A DNA stretch of 64,000 nucleotides from Nocardioides solisilvae. Lineage in GTDB: Bacteria; Actinomycetota; Actinomycetes; Propionibacteriales; Nocardioidaceae. The notes below the pieces were generated by a model that did no database searches, had not been told where the DNA came from, and saw nothing but the letters and a program-made list of their open reading frames with translations. The position numbers were made by a program, and so were the translations under genes. Shown here one piece after another: positions 57,017-64,000 of the stretch. How positions within the stretch are numbered: the stretch's first letter is position 1; each line of letters starts with the position of its first letter. The stretch is from NCBI RefSeq assembly GCF_003194625.1, contig NZ_QHKX01000004.1:62001-126000 (forward strand), given 5' to 3'.

Positions 57017-58774
57017 ATGAAGCGGTCCAGGTCGGTCCGGGTGCTGGCCTGCGCCACCGCCCTGCTCGCCCTCGCCGCCTGCTCCGGAGGAGAGCCCGAC
57101 GGCCCCGACGACCCCGACGGTGGGGAGCCCGCCGCCGCGGTGGTGACCCGGGACGCCTCCCGACAGGGGCCGGCCCCCGACGTCGACGGCGCCACCGCCG
57201 GCGGCACGATCACCGTCCACCTGCCCGAGGACGAGGGGCCTGCGACGCTCGACCCTTCCGCGTCGTGGCAGGGGAGCGGCCGTGCGATCCAGCAGGCCCT
57301 GACCCACCGGTCGCTCACCCAGTACGCGCGCGGCGAGGACGGCCGGCCGGTGCTCGTGCCCGACCTCGCGGTCGACCTGGGCCGGCCCAACGACGACTTC
57401 ACGGAGTGGCGCTTCACGATCCGCGAGGACGCCACCTGGGAGGACGGCAAGCTGATCACGCCGCGCGAGGTGGCCTTCGGGATCAAGCGCTCCCTGGACG
57501 CGAAGGCGTTCCCCCTGGGTCCCGGCACCGAGTACTCGGCGCGCTACCTCGAGGGCGCCGACAAGTACCGGGGCCCCTACCGGGACGCGGACAAGAAGCT
57601 CCGCGGCGTCACCGTCGAAGGCCGCGACGTGGTCCTCCGGATGACGGAGCCGTTCCCCGACATGGACCACTTCGGGGCCTTCATGGCGATGGGTCCGGCT
57701 CCCGAGGGCAAGGCCTCCGTCCCGCCGGCCTACGGGCGGGACCCGCTCTCCAACGGCCCCTACAAGGTCGAGAGCTTCAAGGCGGGCCGCGAGCTCGTCC
57801 TGGTCCGCAACGACCAGTGGAACCCGGGCAGCGACCCCGCCCGCCACCAGTACGTCGACAAGTGGGTGTTCCGCTTCGACCAGGACCAGGCCGAGACCGA
57901 CGAGCTGCTGCTCTCCGGCAGCCCGGAGTCCCAGACGGCGATCTCGACGGCGCTGGGCCAGGAGCACTACGAGCGGGGGCTGACGGAGCTCGGCAACCGC
58001 CTCGTCCACCAGCCCTCGCCGTGCGTGACGACGCTGGTCCCGGACCACCGCCGGATCACCGAGGTGGAGGTGCGCCGCGCGCTCGCCTACGCCTACCCCT
58101 ACGAGGACGCCTGGCTGGCCGCGGGCGAGGTGCCCGGCGCCACCCGCGTGCACGCGGCGTCGATCCTCCCGTACTGGACGGCGGGTCGTCGGGACCTCGT
58201 CCTCGAGGGCGGCCCGGTGCGCACCGACCCCGAGCTCTCCAAGGAGCTGCTCGCCGCGGCGGGCTACCGGCCGGGGGAGTACGAGATCACGATGATCTAC
58301 TACGGCGCCGACCCGATCGCGCGGGAGGTGCAGGGCGAGGTCACCCGCGGGCTGAAGGCGGGGGGCTTCAAGGTCCGCGCGATCCCCGTGGCCCAGTCGC
58401 CGTACAACGTCTGGACCGACCCGAAGGACGACATCAACAAGCAGCTCAACCTGCGCGGGGTCACGCTGTGCGCCGACTGGCCGACGGGGTCGGCCCTGCT
58501 CCCGGCGCTCGTCGGCTCCGACTCCCTCTACAACGTCGGACGGTTCGCCGACGAGGAGGTCGACGCCGAGATCGAGCGGATCAGCACGCTGCCCCACGAG
58601 CAGCAGGGCGCGGCGTGGAGCGAGCTCGACCACCGGCTGGTCTCCGAGCTGTCCGCGGTGATCCCGGTCGACCACCGCAACGAGCTGCTCGCCTTCGGCG
58701 AGAAGATCGGGAACCCCTCGGGCGACGCAGCGATCGGCGCCCCCCACTACAAGGACCTCTTCGTCGTCCGGTGA
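57017..58774 (+). CDS. Orphan ABC substrate-binding lipoprotein (SBP_bac_5 family)
   Basis: A 585-residue lipoprotein with signal peptide and lipobox LLALAAC (C22), followed by an acidic Asp/Pro/Gly linker. Family segments: ALTHRSLTQYARGEDGRPVL, FTIREDATWEDGKLITPREV and LSNGPYKVESFKAGRELVLV. It belongs to the peptide/nickel-binding class but has no permease or ATPase genes next to it, so it must use a distant transporter or act as a sensor or chaperone. AAAGGCGG precedes the ATG by 6 nt. It lies between aspS and rarA. Confidence 0.92.
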   Translation: MKRSRSVRVLACATALLALAACSGGEPDGPDDPDGGEPAAAVVTRDASRQGPAPDVDGATAGGTITVHLPEDEGPATLDPSASWQGSGRAIQQALTHRSLTQYARGEDGRPVLVPDLAVDLGRPNDDFTEWRFTIREDATWEDGKLITPREVAFGIKRSLDAKAFPLGPGTEYSARYLEGADKYRGPYRDADKKLRGVTVEGRDVVLRMTEPFPDMDHFGAFMAMGPAPEGKASVPPAYGRDPLSNGPYKVESFKAGRELVLVRNDQWNPGSDPARHQYVDKWVFRFDQDQAETDELLLSGSPESQTAISTALGQEHYERGLTELGNRLVHQPSPCVTTLVPDHRRITEVEVRRALAYAYPYEDAWLAAGEVPGATRVHAASILPYWTAGRRDLVLEGGPVRTDPELSKELLAAAGYRPGEYEITMIYYGADPIAREVQGEVTRGLKAGGFKVRAIPVAQSPYNVWTDPKDDINKQLNLRGVTLCADWPTGSALLPALVGSDSLYNVGRFADEEVDAEIERISTLPHEQQGAAWSELDHRLVSELSAVIPVDHRNELLAFGEKIGNPSGDAAIGAPHYKDLFVVR

Positions 58775-58807
58775 CGCCCGTCGACCGGGGTCCTGACCGG
58801 ACCCACC

Positions 58808-58813
58808 TAGGCT
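58808..58813 (+). promoter_or_regulatory. Putative -10 hexamer for leaderless rarA
   Basis: TAGGCT ends 6 nt before the GTG start of rarA. Confidence 0.6.
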
Positions 58814-58819
58814 GGGTGC

Positions 58820-60214
58820 GTGGCTGAGCCGTCGTCCGAGCCCGGACTCTTCGACGCCCCCGACCCCGGTGCCGGGTCCCTGGGCACCAACACGCACTCC
58901 TCGGCGCCGCTGGCGGTGCGGATGCGTCCCCGGACCCTCGACGAGCTGGTCGGGCAGGCCCAGCTGCGGGCACCCGGGTCGCCCCTGCGCCGCCTGGTGG
59001 AGGGCGACCAGTCGATGTCCCTGCTGCTGTGGGGGCCGCCCGGCACGGGGAAGACCACCATCGCCGGGATCGTCAGCCTGCAGACCGACCGCCGGTTCGT
59101 CGAGGTGTCGGCGGTCTCGGCGGGGGTCAAGGAGGTGCGCGCCGCCATCGACGCCGCCCGCGGCGAGCTCGCGCGGGGCGGCCGGGAGACCGTGCTCTTC
59201 GTCGACGAGGTCCACCGGTTCAGCAAGGCGCAGCAGGACGCCCTGCTGCCCGGCGTGGAGAACAGGTGGGTGACGCTCGTCGCCGCGACCACCGAGAACC
59301 CCTTCTTCTCGGTGATCTCCCCGCTGCTCTCGCGCAGCCTGCTCCTGCGGCTCGAGTCGCTGACCGACGAGGACGTCTCGTCGGTCGTCGACCAGGCGTT
59401 GGCCGACGACCGGGGCCTGGCCGGGCGGTACCGGCTCGCCGACGACGCCCGCGCCCACCTCGTCCGCCTGGCGGGCGGGGACGCGCGTCGTGCCCTGACC
59501 TACCTGGAGGCGGCCGCCGGTGCCGCCGCGTCCACCGGCCCCGCGGCGGAGCCCGAGGGCGACGCGACCCTCATCGACCTCGAGCTGGCCGAGACGGCGG
59601 TGGACCGCGCCGCCGTCCGCTACGACCGGCAGGGCGACCAGCACTACGACGTGACCAGCGCCTTCATCAAGTCGGTCCGCGGATCCGACGTGGACGCGGC
59701 GCTGCACTACCTGGCCAGGATGGTCGAGGCGGGGGAGGACCCGCGCTTCATCGCGCGGCGCCTGGTGATCCTCGCCAGCGAGGACGTGGGGCTCGCCGAC
59801 CCCACCGCGCTGACCACGGCGGTGGCGGCGGCGCAGGCCGTGCAGCTCATCGGGATGCCCGAGGCCAGGCTCAACCTGGCGCAGGCCACGATCGCGCTGG
59901 CGGTGGCGCCGAAGTCCAACGCGGTGATCAAGGCGATCGACGCCGCCAGCGCCGACGTGCGCGCCGGGAAGATCGGGCCGGTCCCGGCCCACCTCCGGGA
60001 CGCGCACTACGGCGGCGCCAAGCAGCTGGGGCACGGGGGCGGCTACAAGTACTCGCACGACGAGCCCTACGGGGTCGCCGAGCAGCAGTACGCGCCCGAC
60101 GTCGTGCAGGGCGCCCGCTACTACCGGCCGACCAGCCTGGGCGCCGAGGCCGCGGTCAAGGAGCGCTGGGAGCGGATCCGCAGCCTCGTCCGGGGCGTCC
60201 GCGGGGGCAGGTAG
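58820..60214 (+). CDS. rarA: Replication-associated recombination AAA+ ATPase RarA (MgsA)
   Basis: A 464-residue clamp-loader-like AAA+ protein that acts at stalled replication forks. Walker A GPPGTGKT (72-79), Walker [16 protein letters not shown], sensor 1 [13 protein letters not shown], arginine finger in SRSLLLRL region, sensor 2 [12 protein letters not shown] and a C-terminal tetramerisation domain ([11 protein letters not shown]...[18 protein letters not shown], in part). GTG start set by the leaderless hexamer. Confidence 0.96.
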   Translation: MAEPSSEPGLFDAPDPGAGSLGTNTHSSAPLAVRMRPRTLDELVGQAQLRAPGSPLRRLVEGDQSMSLLLWGPPGTGKTTIAGIVSLQTDRRFVEVSAVSAGVKEVRAAIDAARGELARGGRETVLFVDEVHRFSKAQQDALLPGVENRWVTLVAATTENPFFSVISPLLSRSLLLRLESLTDEDVSSVVDQALADDRGLAGRYRLADDARAHLVRLAGGDARRALTYLEAAAGAAASTGPAAEPEGDATLIDLELAETAVDRAAVRYDRQGDQHYDVTSAFIKSVRGSDVDAALHYLARMVEAGEDPRFIARRLVILASEDVGLADPTALTTAVAAAQAVQLIGMPEARLNLAQATIALAVAPKSNAVIKAIDAASADVRAGKIGPVPAHLRDAHYGGAKQLGHGGGYKYSHDEPYGVAEQQYAPDVVQGARYYRPTSLGAEAAVKERWERIRSLVRGVRGGR

Positions 60215-60217
60215 GGT
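60212..60217 (+). promoter_or_regulatory. Putative -10 hexamer for the gene at 60226
   Basis: TAGGGT overlaps the rarA stop codon and ends 8 nt before the GTG, so the small-protein/alaS operon can start here. Confidence 0.5.
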
Positions 60218-60225
60218 TCCCCCCT

Positions 60226-60705
60226 GTGACCGAGCCGACGACCCTCGCGCTGGCCGGCGCGGCCCTGGCGGTCGCGCTGGTGCTCGCCGGCGTCCTGGTC
60301 CGGACCCGTCGCCGGACCGCCCGGCAGCTCGCCCGCGCCGAGGAGGCGCAGGCCGCGCTCCTGGCCAGGCTGGAGGCCCTCGAGCAGGCCCGGGCCGCAG
60401 GCGCGGCCGCGGGCACGCTCCCGACGGCCGAGTTCGTCATCACCGACGTCGGCGCCGAGCGCGAGGCCCCCGCCGTCCCGGCCCGGATCGAGGGTCGGCT
60501 CTTCGCCGACCTCGTGCTCCGCGAGTCGGTCGTCAAGGCGGCCTCCTGGGCTCACGGCGTACGCCGGGTGCTCGCCCCCGAGGTGCGGTCCCGGCTGCGG
60601 GCGGAGATGCGGCGGGAGACCCGGCGCTCCGCCCGGCGTCGCCGGGCCGACGTCAAGGAGGCCCTGCGCCAGTACTACGCGCGCGACCGGGGTGACGCGG
60701 CATGA
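60226..60705 (+). CDS. Single-pass membrane protein of unknown function upstream of alaS
   Basis: A 159-residue protein. One N-terminal membrane helix (LALAGAALAVALVLAGVLV) is followed by a short coiled-coil (RQLARAEEAQAALLARLEAL), a variable middle and a basic helical C-terminus rich in Arg (RAEMRRETRRSARRRRADV). I recognise no named family, but such a protein before alaS is common in actinobacteria as I recall. Its stop overlaps the next start (ATGA). It may be an envelope or division-associated factor; unproven. Confidence 0.78.
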   Translation: MTEPTTLALAGAALAVALVLAGVLVRTRRRTARQLARAEEAQAALLARLEALEQARAAGAAAGTLPTAEFVITDVGAEREAPAVPARIEGRLFADLVLRESVVKAASWAHGVRRVLAPEVRSRLRAEMRRETRRSARRRRADVKEALRQYYARDRGDAA

Positions 60706-61049
60706 GCCGCGGCCTGTGGTTCGTGGCCGGCGCAGGCGCGGGCGCCTACGCGGCCAACCGCGCGCGCCGGGCCCTGGCGAGCGTCAGCGCCGAGGGCCTG
60801 CGCCACCGCTGGCAGGGCCTCGCGCACGCCGCCCGGCTCGCCGGCGAGGAGATGCACGCGGCGCGGGCAGAGAAGGAGACCGAGCTCCGCCACCGGCTGG
60901 GCCTCGACCTCACCGGGCCCGCGGCCCTCCCGGCGGGATCCCCGCCCGGCGGCACCCCCGCCCCGCTCCCCGCGCAGCAGACCCCGCACCCGACCCCCGC
61001 CCCGGCGCCCCGGCCCCGGGCGGACGACGACACGAGAGACAGGACCTGA
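60702..61049 (+). CDS. Small Pro-rich protein upstream of alaS (DUF6167-like)
   Basis: A 115-residue protein with a short glycine/alanine hydrophobic start (GLWFVAGAGAGAYAANRARR), a helical middle (LRHRWQGLAHAARLAGEEMH) and a proline-rich C-terminal half. I think it belongs to the actinobacterial DUF6167 group encoded next to alaS, but the assignment is tentative. It overlaps the preceding gene (ATGA) and alaS (TGATG), so all three are translated as a unit. Confidence 0.75.
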   Translation: MSRGLWFVAGAGAGAYAANRARRALASVSAEGLRHRWQGLAHAARLAGEEMHAARAEKETELRHRLGLDLTGPAALPAGSPPGGTPAPLPAQQTPHPTPAPAPRPRADDDTRDRT

Positions 61050-63769
61050 TGGAGACCGCCGAGATCCGCCGCCGCTTCCTCGCGCACTTCGAGCGCGACA
61101 CCACCGTGGGGGCCCACACCGCGGTGCCGTCGGCGTCGCTGCTGCTCGACGACCCCAACCTGCTCTTCGTCAACGCCGGCATGGTGCCCTTCAAGCCGTA
61201 CTTCCTCGGCCAGGAGACCCCGCCCTACCCGCGCGCCACCAGCGTCCAGAAGTGCGTCCGCACGCCCGACATCGAGGACGTCGGCAAGACCACCCGGCAC
61301 GGCACCTTCTTCGAGATGTGCGGCAACTTCTCCTTCGGCGACTACTTCAAGGAAGGCGCCATCCGCCTGGCCTGGGACCTCGTGACCAAGCCGGTCGCCG
61401 ACGGCGGCTTCGGCCTCGACGAGTCGCGCCTCTACCCGTCGGTGCTCGCGGGCGACGACGAGGCCGAGGCCCTGTGGTGCCGGGTCACCGGCCTCCCCCC
61501 GGAGCGGATCATCAAGCTCGGTCCCAAGGAGAACTACTGGTCCATGGGCGTGCCCGGGCCCGGCGGCCCCTGCTCCGAGCTGCTCTACGACCGCGGCCCC
61601 GAGTTCGGTCCCGACTTCGAGGCCGCGACGCTCGGCCCCGACATGCCGGTCGAGCTCGAGGACCGCCTGCTGGAGATCTGGAACCTCGTCTTCATGCAGG
61701 ACGAGCTGTCGGCGGTGCGCTCCAAGAGCGACTTCGACATCGCCGGCCAGCTGCCCTCGCGCAACATCGACACCGGCATGGGCCTCGAGCGGGTCGCGTT
61801 CCTGCTCCAGGGCAAGCAGAACATGTACGAGATCGACGTGATGTTCCCGGTGATCGAGCGGGCGATGGAGCTCACCGGCCGCCGGTACGGCGACGACCCG
61901 GCCGACGACGTGCGGTTCCGCGTGGTGGCCGACCACGTGCGCTCCTCCATGATGCTGATCAGCGACGGCGTGACCCCCGGCAACGAGGGCCGCGGCTACG
62001 TCCTGCGCCGGCTGCTGCGCCGGGCCGTCCGGTCGATGCGCCTGCTGGGCCACGAGGACCCCGCCCTGCCCGAGCTGATGCCGGTCTCCCGCGACCGGAT
62101 GGGGGAGACCTACCGCGAGCTGCACGACGACTGGGAGCGGATCTCGCGGGTCGCGTTCACCGAGGAGGACGCGTTCCGCAAGACGCTGCGCTCCGGGACG
62201 CAGATCTTCGATCTGGCCGCGACCGAGGTGAAGGAGGCCGGCGGCCGCTCGCTCCCGGGGGACCAGGCCTTCGCGCTGCACGACACCTACGGCTTCCCCA
62301 TCGACCTGACCCTGGAGATGGCCTCCGAGCAGGGGCTCGAGGTCGACGAGCAGGGCTTCCGCGAGCTGATGGCCGAGCAGCGTGCCCGGGCCAAGGCAGA
62401 CGCGCGCGCCAAGCGCGGCCAGCACGCCGACACGGCGGCGTACCGGGCCGTCCTCGACGCGCACGGCCCCACCGAGTGGCTCGCCTACGAGACCCTCGAG
62501 ACCGAGTCGCGGGCCCTGGCCCTGCTCCGCGAGGGCCGGCCGGTCCCCGCGCTCGCCCCCGGCGAGGTCGGCGAGCTGGTCCTCGACCGCACGCCGTTCT
62601 ACGCCGAGTCCGGAGGCCAGGCGGCCGACGCCGGACGCATCGAGCTCGACGGTGGCACCGTGCTGGAGGTCGTCGACGTGCAGCGTCCGGTCCGCGGCCT
62701 GGTCGTCCACCAGGTGCGCGTGCTGGAGGGCGAGCTCCCCGCCGGTGCGACCGGGCTGCACGCCCGGGTCGACCCCGAGTGGCGCACCGGCGCCCGGCAG
62801 GCCCACTCGGGCACCCACGTCGTGCACGCCGCCCTGCGCGAGGTGCTCGGCCCGTCGGCGCTGCAGTCCGGCTCCTACAACCGTCCCGGCTACCTGCGGC
62901 TCGACTTCGGCTGGACCTCGGCGCTCAGCCCCGAGCAGGTGCGCGACATCGAGGCCGTCTCCAACCAGGCGCTCCGTGCCGACCTGCCGGTGGGCTGGCA
63001 GTACATGACGCTCTCGGAGGCCAGGGAGTGGGGCGCCATCGCCCTCTTCGGCGAGACCTACGACGACCAGAAGGTCCGGGTCGTGGAGATCGGCGGCCCG
63101 TGGTCGCGCGAGCTCTGCGGCGGCACCCACGTCGAGCACGCCAGCCAGATCGGCACCGTCGTCGTCACGGGCGAGGCCTCGGTCGGCTCGGGCAACCGGC
63201 GCATCGAGGCCTACACCGGGGTCGAGGGCTTCGCCTACCTCGCGCGGGAGCGCGACGTGGTCTCCGAGCTGACCGGCCTGCTCAAGGCGCAGCCCGACGA
63301 CGTGGTGGGCCGCGTCCGGGACATGGTCGAGCGCCTCCGGGCGGTCGAGAAGGAGCTGGAGCGGGCGCGGCTGGCCCAGCTGCTCGCGGGCGGCGCGGCG
63401 CTCGCCGAAGCCGCGCAGGACGTCTCGGGGGTGGCCGTGGTGGCGACCCGCCTGGACGGCGCCTCCGGCGGCGACGTGCGGACCCTGGCCACCGACGTCC
63501 GGGCCCGGCTCGGCCAGGACCGGCCCGCCGTGGTGGTGCTGGTCGGTGCTGCCGACGGCAAGGTCTCCGTGGTCGCGGCCACCAACGACGCGGCCCGCGC
63601 GCGGGGGCTCTCGGCCAACGACCTGGTCCGCGCGCTCGGTCCGCACGTCGGGGGCCGGGGCGGCGGCAAGGCCGACCTCGCCCAGGGTGGCGGCACCGAG
63701 GTGGGCGGCGTCGACGCCGCCGTCGCGGCCGTCCCCGCAGAGGTGGCCCGGGCGCTCGGCGGAGCCTGA
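61049..63769 (+). CDS. alaS: Alanyl-tRNA synthetase
   Basis: A 906-residue AlaRS, full length. Catalytic domain with TFFEMCGNFSFGDYF and GMGLERVAFLLQG, tRNA-recognition region, editing domain with zinc-site HSGTHVVHA and CGGTHVEHASQ, and the C-terminal C-Ala domain ending in GGRGGGKADLAQGGG. These residues indicate active editing of mischarged Ser or Gly. ATG overlaps the upstream stop. ruvX follows 1 bp after its stop. Confidence 0.98.
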   Translation: METAEIRRRFLAHFERDTTVGAHTAVPSASLLLDDPNLLFVNAGMVPFKPYFLGQETPPYPRATSVQKCVRTPDIEDVGKTTRHGTFFEMCGNFSFGDYFKEGAIRLAWDLVTKPVADGGFGLDESRLYPSVLAGDDEAEALWCRVTGLPPERIIKLGPKENYWSMGVPGPGGPCSELLYDRGPEFGPDFEAATLGPDMPVELEDRLLEIWNLVFMQDELSAVRSKSDFDIAGQLPSRNIDTGMGLERVAFLLQGKQNMYEIDVMFPVIERAMELTGRRYGDDPADDVRFRVVADHVRSSMMLISDGVTPGNEGRGYVLRRLLRRAVRSMRLLGHEDPALPELMPVSRDRMGETYRELHDDWERISRVAFTEEDAFRKTLRSGTQIFDLAATEVKEAGGRSLPGDQAFALHDTYGFPIDLTLEMASEQGLEVDEQGFRELMAEQRARAKADARAKRGQHADTAAYRAVLDAHGPTEWLAYETLETESRALALLREGRPVPALAPGEVGELVLDRTPFYAESGGQAADAGRIELDGGTVLEVVDVQRPVRGLVVHQVRVLEGELPAGATGLHARVDPEWRTGARQAHSGTHVVHAALREVLGPSALQSGSYNRPGYLRLDFGWTSALSPEQVRDIEAVSNQALRADLPVGWQYMTLSEAREWGAIALFGETYDDQKVRVVEIGGPWSRELCGGTHVEHASQIGTVVVTGEASVGSGNRRIEAYTGVEGFAYLARERDVVSELTGLLKAQPDDVVGRVRDMVERLRAVEKELERARLAQLLAGGAALAEAAQDVSGVAVVATRLDGASGGDVRTLATDVRARLGQDRPAVVVLVGAADGKVSVVAATNDAARARGLSANDLVRALGPHVGGRGGGKADLAQGGGTEVGGVDAAVAAVPAEVARALGGA

Positions 63770-63770
63770 C

Positions 63771-64000
63771 GTGCGTCACGGTGTGCGGCTGGGGGTCGAC
63801 CCGGGGGACGCCCGGATCGGGGTGGCCCGCAGCGACCCGAGCGGCTTCCTCGCCACCCCGGTGGAGACGGTGCCGCGGGGCCGCGGCGACCTGCGCCGGA
63901 TCGCCCGGATCCTGGCCGAGGAGGAGGCGGTGGAGGTCGTCGTCGGGCTCCCGCGGTCGTTGTCGGGTTCCGAGGGGCCGGCGGCCGGCAAGGTCCGCGA
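63771..64000 (+). CDS. ruvX: Holliday-junction resolvase-like RuvX/YqgF (5' part only)
   Basis: The first 76 residues of a RuvX/YqgF protein, cut by the window end. GVRLGVDPGDARIGVARSDP is the RNase H-like first strand with the catalytic aspartate, followed by LATPVETVPRGRGDLRRIAR and VVVGLPRSLSGSEGPAA. YqgF/RuvX is an RNase H-fold nuclease tied to rRNA processing and DNA repair. The alaS-ruvX order is standard in actinobacteria. GTG start. Confidence 0.95.
   Translation, partial: MRHGVRLGVDPGDARIGVARSDPSGFLATPVETVPRGRGDLRRIARILAEEEAVEVVVGLPRSLSGSEGPAAGKVR

Overview
This 64 kb window is chromosomal DNA of a high-GC actinobacterium. I would place it in or near Nocardioidaceae, by inference from GC-rich third codon positions, frequent GTG starts, an SsgA-family protein, DUF3046 and DUF349 proteins, a long GlyA, a NirA-type sulfite reductase and actinobacterial gene order (recA-recX; pabC-ssgA-like-TIGR02611; thrS-HIT-pgsA-pdxST-yebC-ruvCAB-yajC-apt-rel; hisS-aspS-rarA-alaS-ruvX). 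No insertion sequence, prophage, integrase or CRISPR array was seen.

Layout. 1-7 kb: a large Lhr helicase (cut by the left edge), divergent from a NodI/NodJ-like ABC exporter. 6.7-9.4 kb: GNAT and DinB-like proteins, DUF3046 and an MFS transporter. 9.4-13.2 kb: SOS-controlled recA-recX, then an overlapping PPK2 / HipA-like kinase / DUF3037 set. 13.2-16.8 kb (minus strand): assimilatory sulfur operon (leader peptide, siroheme sulfite reductase, zinc-ribbon microprotein, CysH, a 29-aa ORF, CbiX/SirB-type chelatase). 17-18.4 kb: glyA, followed on the minus strand by a small protein that looks like Hfq/Sm. 19-24 kb: YihY, K+ channel, CobU and, on the minus strand, CobS-CobT-PfpI. 24.3-30 kb: DoxX and a complete dipeptide/nickel-type ABC importer with a Zur/Fur-like palindrome at its promoter. 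30-32.7 kb: tRNA Gly-Cys-Val and a second tRNA-Val flanking pabC, ssgA-like and TIGR02611. 32.7-34 kb: a small accessory patch with a Cys-rich copper-type protein and a broken molybdopterin oxidoreductase. 34-36.2 kb: three overlapping membrane-protein genes. 36.3-51.7 kb: thrS, HIT, IMPase, pgsA, a methyltransferase-like gene, pdxS and pdxT split by a minus-strand trio, yebC, ruvCAB, yajC, apt, rel. 51.7-64 kb: DUF349, MBL hydrolase, hisS, aspS, an orphan lipoprotein, rarA, two small proteins, alaS and the start of ruvX.

Gene interplay. The sulfur genes carry sulfate-level intermediates to sulfide together with their siroheme supply and apparently sense cysteine through a leader peptide. RecA and RuvCAB carry LexA-type operators. 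CobU, CobT and CobS complete the cobalamin nucleotide loop. PdxS and PdxT make PLP. Rel controls (p)ppGpp. IMPase and PgsA point to inositol phospholipids. At least a dozen genes have a TANNNT hexamer ending 6-9 nt before the start codon, indicating widespread leaderless transcription.

Most worth following up: the Hfq-like protein, the sulfur leader peptide and 29-aa microprotein, the PPK2-HipA-DUF3037 set, the metal-operator ABC importer, the absence of secD/secF between yajC and apt, and an archaeal/eukaryotic-looking HisRS. All family assignments are from reading translations; no searches were run.
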